Below, piece after piece: positions 17,501-26,020 of a stretch of DNA of 64,000 nucleotides. Both the position numbers and the translations under genes were made by a program. Source of the stretch: Bifidobacterium aemilianum (lineage in GTDB: Bacteria > Actinomycetota > Actinomycetes > Actinomycetales > Bifidobacteriaceae). How positions within the stretch are numbered: the first letter of the stretch is position 1; each line of letters opens with the position of its first letter. The notes under the pieces were generated by a model, which saw nothing but the letters and a program-made list of their open reading frames with translations, was not told the origin of the DNA and made no database searches. The stretch lies in assembly GCF_003315635.1 (NCBI RefSeq), contig NZ_PDCG01000003.1:186001-250000 (forward strand), given 5' to 3'.

Positions 17501-20500
17501 TTAAAGGGCCAAGGTGGTCTGTTCGGGCTCCTGGTCCTCATCGGTGTGGCGGTGGCGGTGGCGCTGGAGCAGGAGCGTCAGGCCGGCCGCACCGGACAGG
17601 ATGGCCAGTATGCCGATCGTCAGGACCGCCGCGCCGGTCCCCGCCAGGGGGGCCGGGACCATGCCGGACCAGTCGTCGGGGTCGGACTCCACGTCGGTGT
17701 CCGCGCACATGGCCTCGCCGTCGATGGTGACCGCGTCCTTGGGGGACGTGGCGCCGCCGGGCTTGGTGGGGTCGAAGGGGTCCTTGCCCATATCGACCGG
17801 GCAGGGCATCAGGGGCTTGCCGGTGACCTTGGCGCGGTCGGTGTGGTGTCCGGTGACGCCCTTGAGGGTGCCGTGCACGTCCACGCTCTGGCCGGGCTTG
17901 AGCACCAGCTTGTCCCACCCGTCGGGGTACTTGAGGTCGACCACGGTGCCGTCGCCGGCCACGGTGGAGTCCTCCAGCCTGATGTCCTTGCCCAGGAACA
18001 CCGGACCCTTGCCGGTCTCGGGGTCGGTCCCGGATTGATTGCTGATCGTGAAGACAATCTCGGTGTCGCCGTCCATGTGCAGGGCGTCCTTGGGGTCGTC
18101 ACGGTCGCCTGCGGGCCAGCCGCTCCTGGCGTCCCACTTCTCGAGGTGCAGTCTCGGCTCCAGGTCCGGGGTGCGGGTCCACACCGTGTTGGAGGGCAGC
18201 GTCTTGTCGTTGTAGTGCTCGGTGAAGGTGTTCTCGTGGTGGTCCACGACCTTGAGGCGCCTGCACTGGATGTAGGCCCTCCATCCGGCCTCCCTGTCGC
18301 CTGAGGCGGACACCAGGGCCAGGTAGCGGGCCGTGGCCTGTATGGTGACCTTGCCCGCATCGTCCTGGGCCGGGGTGAACAGGTCGCCGCCCAGTTTGGA
18401 GGGGTCGAAGCCGGAGCCCGCGATCCTCTCGCCCTTGGCCGCGATGACCTTGCCGCCCTCGTGGAGGTCGCGGGTGGCGTACACGGCCCACTGGCCCGTG
18501 TACTGGTCCACGGTGGGGTCCAGCTGGTCCTCGATGCGCCACTGGTCGGCCTGCGGGTAGGCGCGGCCTGCGGGCAGGATCGAGCTGTCGAGCTGGTAGA
18601 GGAAGAGCGAGTCCTTGTAGACGCTCCTGCCGTCCACGCTCTGGCCGTTGACCTTGACCACCACGTCCTTGCTGGGGTTGATGGGCTTGAGGGGGTTGGA
18701 CACGGTGTTGGTGGCCTTGCTGGACCCGTTGGTGACCTGGGTGGCCTGGTTGGTGACCACCTTGCCGTCGGTGACCTTGATGACCTTGTAGGGCAGCACC
18801 AGGTCGTAGGTACGGCCCAGGAGGGTCTGGTCTATGGCCGGGTCCTTCAAGGGGTCGTGCGCCTGGGAGGCGGCGTAGGCCTTGAGGTCGGCCGGTTGGG
18901 GGTCGCCCTTGAGGGTCTCGCCGGTGGCGGGCACCTCGGTGTCCACGGTCCTGGCGAAGGCATAGGCGACGCCGTCCTTGATCTGGATGTTGAAGGACTT
19001 GGTGTAGTCCTTGCCGTCGGAGCCCTGGACCTCGATCCTGGAGGGGTCTATCTGAAGGTACTCCTCGTCGAAGTCGTCGATCAGGCCCATGCGCCACACC
19101 TTGTAGGCGTGGCCGGTCTGATGGGCGTCCAGGGTGACCCGGTAGGCGCCGGTGTCGCCCAGCATCAGGACCTTGCCATCAATGCTGACCGTCCGGTCCT
19201 TGGCACTCACATCCGCCTTCGAGGGCTTGAAGTCCGGGGGCAGGTTGAAGACCTCGTTGGACGGGGTCAGGGAGTTGTTGAGCGTGAGGACCCACTGGTT
19301 GTTGACCTTGTGGTCCGTGGGGGCCTTGGCGTCGACCGTGCCCTCGAAGCGCAGCTGCACACGGGGCTTGGCGGATGCGGCCCACTGGCCGATCACACCG
19401 GGGTCGGTGACCTTGACCTGGACCAGGTGCGCGGCGTCGTCCCACTTGGTGGCGTACTTGCTCTTGGGGATGACCCGGCCGGTGTTCAGATCCATGATCT
19501 CCAGGGTCTGCTTGTCGGCCTTGAGCCACTGGTCGAACTGGTCGGTGAAGCTCAGGGACTTGACGGGGTAGGCCATGGAGGCGGGCAGCTTGGGCTGGGT
19601 GTCCAGCTGGTACTCGACCTTCTGGCCCGGGTAGACGACCTTGCCGTCCACACTGGACTGGTCGCCGCCCTGTGAGGACTCGCCGATCACGTCCTTGTGC
19701 ACGGGCGGCACATAGCCGCAGATCCTGGGCTCGTTGGTCGCGATCTCATGCGTGTTGACGGTCTCGGAGGCCGAATTGGTCAGGGAGGCGCCGGCACCAC
19801 CGGGGGCCGGGCCGGGGGCCGTGCAGAACTCGACCTCATCGCCCGGGGCCTTGCCGAAGTCCTTGCGGACCTGGGCGGCTCCCTGGCCCTTGGCCATGGC
19901 GATCGTGCCCGGGACCAGCAGGGTGATCTGCAGGGGCTTGGCCATGCCCTTGAGTGTGGCCAGGTAGGCCGGCTTGGCGGTCGCGGTGGCCGTGGTTCCC
20001 GACATGGTGATGTCGAACTGGCCGGTCACGTCCTTGCCCTTGTTGGCGATGTCGGACACCGAGCTCTTGGTCTCGGATCCGGCCTCGGCCTGGTAGACAC
20101 GCACCTTGGAGGCGTCATCGGCCTTGAAGATGTATGAGGCACGTGCCCAGTCATCCTTGAGGACGAAGGACTTGGGAGCCTGGACCAGATCGGCGGCCAT
20201 GGTGCCGTTGACCACGCTGGCGACCCTATCACCATCCAAGAAAGTGTTGTCGTCACCGCCGGTCGCATTGGTGTGGTCGGGGTCGATGACCGCCGCCCAC
20301 TTGCCCGTGGCCGGATCCAGCTTGATCCACGACTTGTCCGGGGCCGGACGCCAGGTGGGGAACTTCTTGGATCCTGTGTCCACGGCCGGACGCTGGTTCC
20401 AGCCGACCGTGGCATGGTCGGTGACCTCGCCGAAATCGGGCTTGGCCATGGTCACATCGAAGCTGAGCTCATAGGTGTGCTCCAGGGGCATCTCGCCCTT

Positions 20501-21745
20501 GCCGGCATCACGGTCGGCGGTCACCTTGTTGCCGGGCTGGTCCCAGACCATGGCGAACTCGCCGGACACATCACGCCCATCGGTGGTGTCGGCGACCTTG
20601 AGCTTGTCCACACTGTAGGACTTGCCCGCCGGATTAATGAAATCGGTGAAATGCATCTCGTAGCCGCCACGGCCCGTGCCGGAGCTGATGCGGGTCGTGT
20701 TGACCATCCGGTCCGCCGAGGTGCCCTGCTGGACCTGCTTGACGGGAGCCGGCGGGGGCACCGAGCTGACACGGAAGGACTCACGGGGGTCACGGTCGGG
20801 GGTGTCCACCGCCGCGTCCATCATGCCCTGCTTGGGCACCTGCACATCAAACCAGTGATTGCCCTCCTGCCAATGGGACAGGCCGAAATCAGCGGGTGCG
20901 AAGCTTATGGGGGTGTCGCCCTGGTTGGCGATGCCGATGTCCTTGGAGGCCTCCTTGGCACCCACATACCCGTCGGGCTGGCCATCGTAATGCATGACCA
21001 CATGAGCCGTGACCTGCTCACGGATGCCGGTCGACGCCGTAGCATGGATCACGTCACCCACCGCATCGGTGGACCCCACCTGCATATTGGCGGGAGCCTG
21101 CTGATCAGTCGTGATCGTCAGATGGTAATTCGCCGGACGCGGCTCATACTGGTTCAGCATGATCACCACCACCGACACACGACCCACATCACCCGCATAC
21201 TGATCAGCGATGGTGTTGACGTTCGTGCCTGGCTGGTCAGCAAAATCATCTGATGTCTGGTAAGAAGCGCCATTATTGCTGTACGTTTGCCCATTGACAG
21301 TGCTAAACCAGTTTTGCATCCAGATGCTGTGGGAGGCGTTGCCGGTGCCTCCAAAGTTGCCGGTGCCGCCGGCAACGGCTCCCACGGACACCACGCGGCA
21401 GTTGCCTTGGCCGGCCTGGTCGGGGTGTGCCTGGTCGAAACGTGCCAGGCAGTTGTGGTTGGCCTCGTCCAAGGCCTGTTGGGCGGTGGCCTGGCCCTGG
21501 GCGGTCATTGTAAAGCCCATCTCGCCCATCGCCGCCTGCACGCTGGAGATCGAGGCGCCGCCGAAGGCCCCGTTGTCCGAATCCCGATACGCCCACTTCA
21601 ACTGGAAGGCGCTGCCGGCCGCGGCTCCGCCGCCGGCGGACCCGCCGCCTCCACCGGCCCAGGCCGCTCCCACTGGCACCACCAGCGTGGCGGCGGCGGC
21701 CAAAGCCGCGACGCCACGCTGGAGCCTATCGCTCCACTTGCTCAT
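17501..21745 (-). CDS. sortase-anchored multidomain adhesin of the conjugative element
   Basis: 1414 residues. The signal peptide runs to AWA at about residue 30, followed by a Gly/Ser/Ala-rich stretch. At least three domains of antigen I/II-type isopeptide style repeat the order K-D/A-V..., SVDGK/RxV, a Tyr-x-Leu strand and a later F/DxD box. They begin near 685, 843 and 1027. A final domain precedes the sorting signal LAGTG (about 1363), a helix and a basic tail, so LPxTG is replaced by LAxTG. No sortase gene is in the window, so a host sortase is needed. It probably mediates cell-cell contact in mating or host attachment. Confidence 0.8.
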   Translation of the reverse strand: MSKWSDRLQRGVAALAAAATLVVPVGAAWAGGGGGSAGGGAAAGSAFQLKWAYRDSDNGAFGGASISSVQAAMGEMGFTMTAQGQATAQQALDEANHNCLARFDQAHPDQAGQGNCRVVSVGAVAGGTGNFGGTGNASHSIWMQNWFSTVNGQTYSNNGASYQTSDDFADQPGTNVNTIADQYAGDVGRVSVVVIMLNQYEPRPANYHLTITTDQQAPANMQVGSTDAVGDVIHATASTGIREQVTAHVVMHYDGQPDGYVGAKEASKDIGIANQGDTPISFAPADFGLSHWQEGNHWFDVQVPKQGMMDAAVDTPDRDPRESFRVSSVPPPAPVKQVQQGTSADRMVNTTRISSGTGRGGYEMHFTDFINPAGKSYSVDKLKVADTTDGRDVSGEFAMVWDQPGNKVTADRDAGKGEMPLEHTYELSFDVTMAKPDFGEVTDHATVGWNQRPAVDTGSKKFPTWRPAPDKSWIKLDPATGKWAAVIDPDHTNATGGDDNTFLDGDRVASVVNGTMAADLVQAPKSFVLKDDWARASYIFKADDASKVRVYQAEAGSETKSSVSDIANKGKDVTGQFDITMSGTTATATAKPAYLATLKGMAKPLQITLLVPGTIAMAKGQGAAQVRKDFGKAPGDEVEFCTAPGPAPGGAGASLTNSASETVNTHEIATNEPRICGYVPPVHKDVIGESSQGGDQSSVDGKVVYPGQKVEYQLDTQPKLPASMAYPVKSLSFTDQFDQWLKADKQTLEIMDLNTGRVIPKSKYATKWDDAAHLVQVKVTDPGVIGQWAASAKPRVQLRFEGTVDAKAPTDHKVNNQWVLTLNNSLTPSNEVFNLPPDFKPSKADVSAKDRTVSIDGKVLMLGDTGAYRVTLDAHQTGHAYKVWRMGLIDDFDEEYLQIDPSRIEVQGSDGKDYTKSFNIQIKDGVAYAFARTVDTEVPATGETLKGDPQPADLKAYAASQAHDPLKDPAIDQTLLGRTYDLVLPYKVIKVTDGKVVTNQATQVTNGSSKATNTVSNPLKPINPSKDVVVKVNGQSVDGRSVYKDSLFLYQLDSSILPAGRAYPQADQWRIEDQLDPTVDQYTGQWAVYATRDLHEGGKVIAAKGERIAGSGFDPSKLGGDLFTPAQDDAGKVTIQATARYLALVSASGDREAGWRAYIQCRRLKVVDHHENTFTEHYNDKTLPSNTVWTRTPDLEPRLHLEKWDARSGWPAGDRDDPKDALHMDGDTEIVFTISNQSGTDPETGKGPVFLGKDIRLEDSTVAGDGTVVDLKYPDGWDKLVLKPGQSVDVHGTLKGVTGHHTDRAKVTGKPLMPCPVDMGKDPFDPTKPGGATSPKDAVTIDGEAMCADTDVESDPDDWSGMVPAPLAGTGAAVLTIGILAILSGAAGLTLLLQRHRHRHTDEDQEPEQTTLAL

Positions 21746-21796
21746 TGCTATCCCTTACTATGAAGGGGACGGGCCTTGTGTCCGTCCACATATGCC

Positions 21797-21841
21797 GCCG
21801 GCGGGGTCAATCGAGGTTCCAATTCGCAAAACCCCGCCGGC
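21797..21841 (-). terminator. long-loop inverted repeat between coiled-coil and adhesin genes
   Basis: GCCGGCGGGGT pairs perfectly with ACCCCGCCGGC across a 23-base loop, in the 111-bp gap between the two genes. It may partly terminate or stabilise the upstream message and so set the ratio of the two products. Confidence 0.55.
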
Positions 21842-21856
21842 ACGTGTGTAAATCAA

Positions 21857-22828
21857 TCACCCAATCGGGCAGGCACCACCCTTAACACATTTACTGGGTG
21901 TGTGATGGTTTAGGAAATCCTTCCAGTCTTCACTAGTTCCACTCGAGGGTGCTGGTGAAGGAGCAGCTGGCGTAGGAGTGAGCGCGGAGCTACCACCGCC
22001 ACGGTAACCGCCACCTGCGTAACCGCCGCCGCCCTGATACGAGGGTGCTACGGCCTGTTGCTGCGCCTGGGCCTGGGCTGCTGCTGCCTGGTTGTCGGCG
22101 TCGGTCTTGGCTTGGATGCTGGCGTTGACCTGGTCCATCGCCGCCTGCAAGGGTCCGGCCCCGTCGCGCAGGGCCTGGAGCTGGGTCTTGCCATCGGCCA
22201 GGAGGCCGTCCGCGGTCTGGATGGCTGCGGTCAGGGTCTCGCGGGTGGCCCCATCGGCGACATTGCCTTCCGATGTGACCAGGAGCGCGCCGGCCTCGTC
22301 GCGTTTGCCCTGCAAGGCCGCCCTGGCATCATCCATGCTTTTGGCATCACGCGAGGCGATGACCGCTTCAGCGGCCTTGGAGATCCTGGTTGCCTGGGCT
22401 GTCATCTGGGATGTGGACCGGTCCAGTACGCTGCGGTTCGCCTTCAGGTCCTTGGTGGGCAGGGAAGGGTCACAGGCCGCGGGAGCGCTCTTACTCTTAC
22501 TCTTACTCTTGTCCTTGACGGCCTCCTGGAGGGCCGAGATGGTTTTGGGGTCCTTGACCTGATCGGCCCCAACGCCCTTGACCTGCCCTGCACTTTCGCT
22601 GGCATCCTCCGACGACTTCACCGCCTTGCCATAGGCCGACCGGGCCGATTGGCACTCCGATAGTGCGTTGCCGTGCTCGTTGTGGGACCGCCATGCCAGT
22701 CCCGTGCCGGCCAGTGCGACGACGACAACGGCGGCACCCAGACCCAAAGCGATGCTTCTGCGCCGGTTTGGACGAGGGCCCTGGGCGTCGACTTCGCCGG
22801 TCGTGGCCGTAGTCTCTTCTGCTTCCAT
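21857..22828 (-). CDS. membrane-anchored coiled-coil protein encoded next to the adhesin gene
   Basis: 323 residues. A short cytoplasmic start (residues 1-24) precedes one membrane helix (about 25-45). A helical extracellular domain (50-235), a Gly/Tyr-rich linker and a Cys-containing tail (KCVKGGACPIG) follow. It shares its core domain with the product at 15198-16379. The tail cysteines could form a disulphide. GAAGGAAG lies before the ATG. The adhesin gene follows 111 bp downstream, so it may hold or present the adhesin. Function is inferred from context only. Confidence 0.7.
   Translation of the reverse strand: MEAEETTATTGEVDAQGPRPNRRRSIALGLGAAVVVVALAGTGLAWRSHNEHGNALSECQSARSAYGKAVKSSEDASESAGQVKGVGADQVKDPKTISALQEAVKDKSKSKSKSAPAACDPSLPTKDLKANRSVLDRSTSQMTAQATRISKAAEAVIASRDAKSMDDARAALQGKRDEAGALLVTSEGNVADGATRETLTAAIQTADGLLADGKTQLQALRDGAGPLQAAMDQVNASIQAKTDADNQAAAAQAQAQQQAVAPSYQGGGGYAGGGYRGGGSSALTPTPAAPSPAPSSGTSEDWKDFLNHHTPSKCVKGGACPIG
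22489..22512. repeat. in-frame hexanucleotide repeat encoding Lys-Ser pairs
   Basis: Three TCTTAC units plus one variant unit encode a KSKSKSK stretch in the coiled-coil protein. Copy-number change would alter spacer length without shifting the frame. Confidence 0.75.
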
Positions 22829-22947
22829 TTTTCTTCCTTCTTATTCAGGTCCGGCACATGGCCGTGACTCATTCAATCAAAACACAGATTCAACGTGTTT
22901 GCCGCGGAGACGGACACAAATCCTTGTTTTCTTTCTAGAAATCTGAC

Positions 22948-22989
22948 TTGTATACATGATGACAATCAGGCTTGTCATCATGTATACAA
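22948..22989. repeat. 18-bp perfect inverted repeat, candidate partition site or operator
   Basis: TTGTATACATGATGACAA and its complement flank a six-base loop, in the 200-bp gap between the end of the parA/RHH operon and the start of the coiled-coil gene. Beside it (22991-23030) are further motifs, including TTGTTTGCA at 23004-23012, which recurs exactly at 23956-23964 upstream of parA. Shared motifs on both sides of the partition genes point to binding by the RHH protein. A terminator role is also possible. Confidence 0.6.
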
Positions 22990-23031
22990 TCAGACCTGTC
23001 GGCTTGTTTGCAGGCAAGCCTGCCTGTTTGT

Positions 23032-23289
23032 TCACTCCGCGGTTTGCAGCCATTGGGCCATCGCCTCGGCCATGCATTCCTCCATGGGCCGGTCCATACG
23101 GACACAGGCTGCTTTGAACTCGACCCGCAGGTCGGGGGGGATCCTGGCCGAGACCATGGCCTTACCTCCCTTGCAGCGCTTGATCTTCCCTCTGGCAGCG
23201 GGAGCTGTGGGTGAGGTGTTCTGCAGAATCGCCTGAGCCTCTTCAGGGGATGAGGTCTGTGGGGTGTATGCGGACATGTTTCCCCTCAT
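23032..23289 (-). CDS. ribbon-helix-helix protein, ParB-type partner of ParA
   Basis: 85 residues. A flexible basic N-terminus precedes a C-terminal ribbon-helix-helix segment (KAMVSARIPPDLRVEFKAAC, then RPMEECMAEAMAQWL). The start ATG overlaps the parA stop (ATGA) and has GAGGAGG six bases upstream. Small RHH proteins encoded directly after a short ParA serve as centromere-binding ParB equivalents and autorepressors. The neighbouring inverted repeat is a candidate site. Confidence 0.7.
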   Translation of the reverse strand: MRGNMSAYTPQTSSPEEAQAILQNTSPTAPAARGKIKRCKGGKAMVSARIPPDLRVEFKAACVRMDRPMEECMAEAMAQWLQTAE

Positions 23290-23891
23290 AACAGTCCCTC
23301 CTCGCCCAGTTCGGCCAAAACCTGCCCATAGCCTGCCAGCCTGGGAGAGCGTGATGCACCAATACCCAGGTCGACTGCAGGACCATGTTTGAGGGCCTGG
23401 CTCTTGCCGATGACCGTATCGAATCTGGGTACACCCCGACTGTCCAGAGCACCGATGGCCTCCCTGAATGACCTGGTACGTGGCTCGGCCCTGCACATTA
23501 GGACCCAGGCAGGGACGCCTCGGCTTTTGAGAGTGTCAAGGGCCATCCAGGTCTGTTGAACATCGGCGGCCGATTCCGAGGTGGGCACGATGACCAGGTC
23601 GGCATGGGCGATGGCTGACTCCAGGCCTGGCCCGGAGGGCGCCGCATCCAGGATATGGAGTTTTCGGTCATCCGCCAGGTCCTCCAGGGTCTCCCCGTTC
23701 GCGGCCAGGACCGGGAAGGGAAGTGGATGGCCTAGCTGGCGAGAGATTCTGGCCCACTTCGTGGCCTCGGCATGGGGGTCCAGATCATGGACCGTGACCT
23801 CCAAGTCCCTCACGCAGGCTGCTGCGGCCAGGTATATGGAGGATGTGGTCTTCGCCACCCCGCCTTTGAAATTAACCAATCCAATACGCAT
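23286..23891 (-). CDS. parA: ParA family partition ATPase
   Basis: 201 residues, the size of plasmid type Ib ParA proteins without an N-terminal HTH. The deviant Walker A is FKGGVAKTT at residues 8-16. HDLDPHAEATKW and LHILDAAPSGPG supply the switch and Walker B regions. It should place or stabilise the element when it replicates outside the chromosome. Together with the replication-type gene this suggests the element has a plasmid-like phase. Confidence 0.88.
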   Translation of the reverse strand: MRIGLVNFKGGVAKTTSSIYLAAAACVRDLEVTVHDLDPHAEATKWARISRQLGHPLPFPVLAANGETLEDLADDRKLHILDAAPSGPGLESAIAHADLVIVPTSESAADVQQTWMALDTLKSRGVPAWVLMCRAEPRTRSFREAIGALDSRGVPRFDTVIGKSQALKHGPAVDLGIGASRSPRLAGYGQVLAELGEEGLL

Positions 23892-24006
23892 GTGTCACTC
23901 CTTATATATGTATGAATGTCTGTTTGTCGGCCAGTAAGAATGTTGGCATGTCTGATTGTTTGCAACCGGATGAGGGGGATGGATGGAACCATCCCGTTGC
24001 CCGGCA

Positions 24007-24105
24007 TCAGTCCAGCAGTCCCTCGATGAAGCCCTGGATGAAACCGGCCAGGACGGACACGGCCATGAACACAGGGAAAGCCACTGCGAGTATCACCATG
24101 AACAT
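24007..24105 (-). CDS. 32-residue single-helix membrane peptide
   Basis: MFMVILAVAFPVFMAVSV continues as a hydrophobic helix ending in EGLLD. AAAGGAG lies seven bases before the ATG. It lies between whiB and parA on the same strand, 23 bp after the whiB stop. The good ribosome site and spacing argue for a real gene. Toxin-like or regulatory roles are possible, but nothing in the sequence decides. Confidence 0.55.
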   Translation of the reverse strand: MFMVILAVAFPVFMAVSVLAGFIQGFIEGLLD

Positions 24106-24128
24106 GATCACTCCTTTCTCGGTGATGA

Positions 24129-24587
24129 TTAGTTGAACAAAGCGTCCTGCAGATCCGGGGAGGCCTGACGGCCAACACGATGTAATGCCTGAGCTTTGCG
24201 GTTGTCTCTGAGTTGCCTGGCCTGGCTCTCCTGCTTCTGGGCCTCGTCGAACACATCGGGATGCGCCCGCAGCCATACGGTCAACTTTCGCAAGGTAACC
24301 GAATCGCGTCGGTTGACAGGAATTCCTGCAGCTAACGCCCGAATCCTGACCTGGTGCCTCTCATGTATAGAGAGTCCGCCATAGATGCCGTGCTGGTCAC
24401 CCGTGACGATCGCCATGGCCAGGCATGCGCCCCGGATCGGGCAATGCCGGCAGATTGCCTTGCCGGCCCTGCGAAGGTCGGCCTGCTCCCGGGAGTCATC
24501 GGTCTCATCCAGCCCCCACAACTTGTCGGACCAGTCGGCAGGAAATCGTCCGCACAAACCTGCACTGTTGGTGTTTCCACATGTCAT
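24129..24587 (-). CDS. WhiB-family iron-sulphur transcription regulator
   Basis: 152 residues. The four cluster cysteines are C12 and C46, C49 and C55 (in AICRHCPIRGACL). GIYGG at about 67-71 is the WhiB turn, followed by LSIHERH. The last 60 residues are basic and would contact DNA. WhiB-like proteins bind the primary sigma factor and occur on actinobacterial phages and plasmids. Here it probably controls element genes. The start overlaps the replication-type gene stop (ATGA). Confidence 0.88.
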   Translation of the reverse strand: MTCGNTNSAGLCGRFPADWSDKLWGLDETDDSREQADLRRAGKAICRHCPIRGACLAMAIVTGDQHGIYGGLSIHERHQVRIRALAAGIPVNRRDSVTLRKLTVWLRAHPDVFDEAQKQESQARQLRDNRKAQALHRVGRQASPDLQDALFN

Positions 24588-26020
24588 GATCCGTTCTCCT
24601 TTCCGTCGCCTTGCTTGCTCATCAGCGTCCTGCCGGCTTCAAGCGCCAGCTTCAGGGCCTCCTGCTCGGGGGTGCCTGAGTCGAGCAGGGCCGCGAGCCG
24701 GGCACTGGTGCCGGGGATGTTGCCCTGTTCCCTGCCGTACCCATCGAGCAGATTCCTCACCCGATCCCATTTGGCCTTTTCCTCACGTTCGCGCTCCTGC
24801 CGCTCACGGTCGGCCTTGGCGGCGAGCCTGATCCGTTCACGGCCGGCTGCCAATGCCTGCTCAAGTGCCTCCTGCTCATTCATGCCTGCCGTGAGCAAAG
24901 CCGCGAGTTCCGTGTTGCACAGCCCGTCCTGGCCCTGCGCCGCATCCATAGGCTCCAGGAGCTTGTCGGCCCTCTCCTCCTCGGGGGTACGGATCCTGGC
25001 AGGGGTGGGCATCGGCCTGCCCTGGCCTGCCCTGGCATCATGGCGTGGCCACGAGGGCGGACTGTTGCGGTCCCGGATCATCTGGGCCACGATCGAGTCC
25101 CAGTGCCTTGCCAGGGACCGGGGGCCCTTGATGACCCCGCGCCAGTATCCGTCCCCGCAGGCCATCGCGCAGTGGCCGTCCTCCGCCGCCTGTGGGGGCA
25201 GCAGGGCCCAGCGGGCCACCCGGAGCACCGGATCGAGCCCATACTCGTCGATCAGCTTGGTGGCCGCCCGAAGCTCACGGGGGTCGCTCCCGCGAACCGG
25301 GTCGCCGGCCAGGGCCTTGGGCACGGGCACGGGCTGGATGCCAGGGGTCCCCTGGCTCATGCACTCGGCCATCACGTCGCACAAATGCTGGGACTGGGGG
25401 ACCTGCCGTTGGTCCTGTGGCTCGTGGGAATCCCTTTGGGGCGTGCCCCCCGTGGGGGGATGTCCCGCAGGGACAGGGGGATTGGTTTGGTGGTTAGTAC
25501 CTGACGGTTTATAAAGAGGTGCATGAGATGCACCCCTAGGGGTGCATGTGGTGCACCCCTGGCCTGATGCCGGCGATTGAGCCAGGGGTGCATGAGATGC
25601 ACCCCTGGAATCCGGTACCGGGCCATTGCCGTCGGTGGGGATGGGGGAGGGTTGCGCCTCCTCTGATTCGCCGCTCTCGGACTGGTGGGTGCGGGCCAGA
25701 TAGGACAGCAGCCCGGGGTCCTGGTCCACACACAGGTCCCACACCCTCGCCCTGTACTGCTTGGGCCTGGTCCTGCCGCCCTTGGCCAGGGCCGCATGCC
25801 GTTGGTCGCCGGGCCGGATGAACCCACGCTCCTCGAGATAGCCCAAGGCCTGCCTCACAGCACGTTCCTTATACTCGGTGACCTCGCTGATCGTGCGTAC
25901 CTTGGGATAGGCTCCCGTCCCGTCGTCCGAGGCGCGATCAGCCAGATAGCACAGGATAGCCTTCGCGGGCGCGCTCCCCACATGACAGCGTTGCGCCCAC
26001 GCCACGCACTGGTTACTCAT
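24584..26020 (-). CDS. winged-helix replication-initiator-like protein
   Basis: 478 residues from the ATG at 26020, which overlaps the upstream gene by eight bases and has GAGGGA before it. Residues 1-75 form a winged-helix domain: APAKAILCYLADRASDDG, PKVRTISEVTEYKERAVRQA, then LGYLEERGFI. A long Ser/Pro-rich linker carries repeated GASHAPL motifs encoded by palindromic DNA repeats. The middle (about 245-345) has conserved tryptophans. The C-terminus has paired coiled-coil segments containing EQEALEQALAAGRE and EQEALKLALEAGR. It is probably a Rep-like initiator, though a regulator with the same N-terminal fold is possible. Confidence 0.6.
   Translation of the reverse strand: MSNQCVAWAQRCHVGSAPAKAILCYLADRASDDGTGAYPKVRTISEVTEYKERAVRQALGYLEERGFIRPGDQRHAALAKGGRTRPKQYRARVWDLCVDQDPGLLSYLARTHQSESGESEEAQPSPIPTDGNGPVPDSRGASHAPLAQSPASGQGCTTCTPRGASHAPLYKPSGTNHQTNPPVPAGHPPTGGTPQRDSHEPQDQRQVPQSQHLCDVMAECMSQGTPGIQPVPVPKALAGDPVRGSDPRELRAATKLIDEYGLDPVLRVARWALLPPQAAEDGHCAMACGDGYWRGVIKGPRSLARHWDSIVAQMIRDRNSPPSWPRHDARAGQGRPMPTPARIRTPEEERADKLLEPMDAAQGQDGLCNTELAALLTAGMNEQEALEQALAAGRERIRLAAKADRERQEREREEKAKWDRVRNLLDGYGREQGNIPGTSARLAALLDSGTPEQEALKLALEAGRTLMSKQGDGKENGS
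25517..25606. repeat. three palindromic repeats inside the replication-type gene, candidate iterons
   Basis: Units at 25517-25537, 25538-25560 and 25584-25606 share GGTGCATG-nn-TGCACCCCT, each nearly a perfect palindrome of 21-23 bp. The first two are directly adjacent. Repeats of this kind within or beside a rep gene often form the replication origin bound by the initiator. Here they encode the repeated Gly-Ala-Ser-His-Ala-Pro-Leu peptide, so protein repeats are the alternative explanation. Confidence 0.7.

Noticed and set aside
18461..19675. 404-codon rightward ORF antisense to the adhesin gene
   Set aside because: It arises from the strong third-position GC bias of the adhesin gene. Its Val/Leu/Gly-rich composition is typical of such mirrors and no known motif is present.
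25517..25606. CRISPR array
   Set aside because: Only three units, two with no spacer between them, inside a coding frame and each palindromic. No cas genes nearby.
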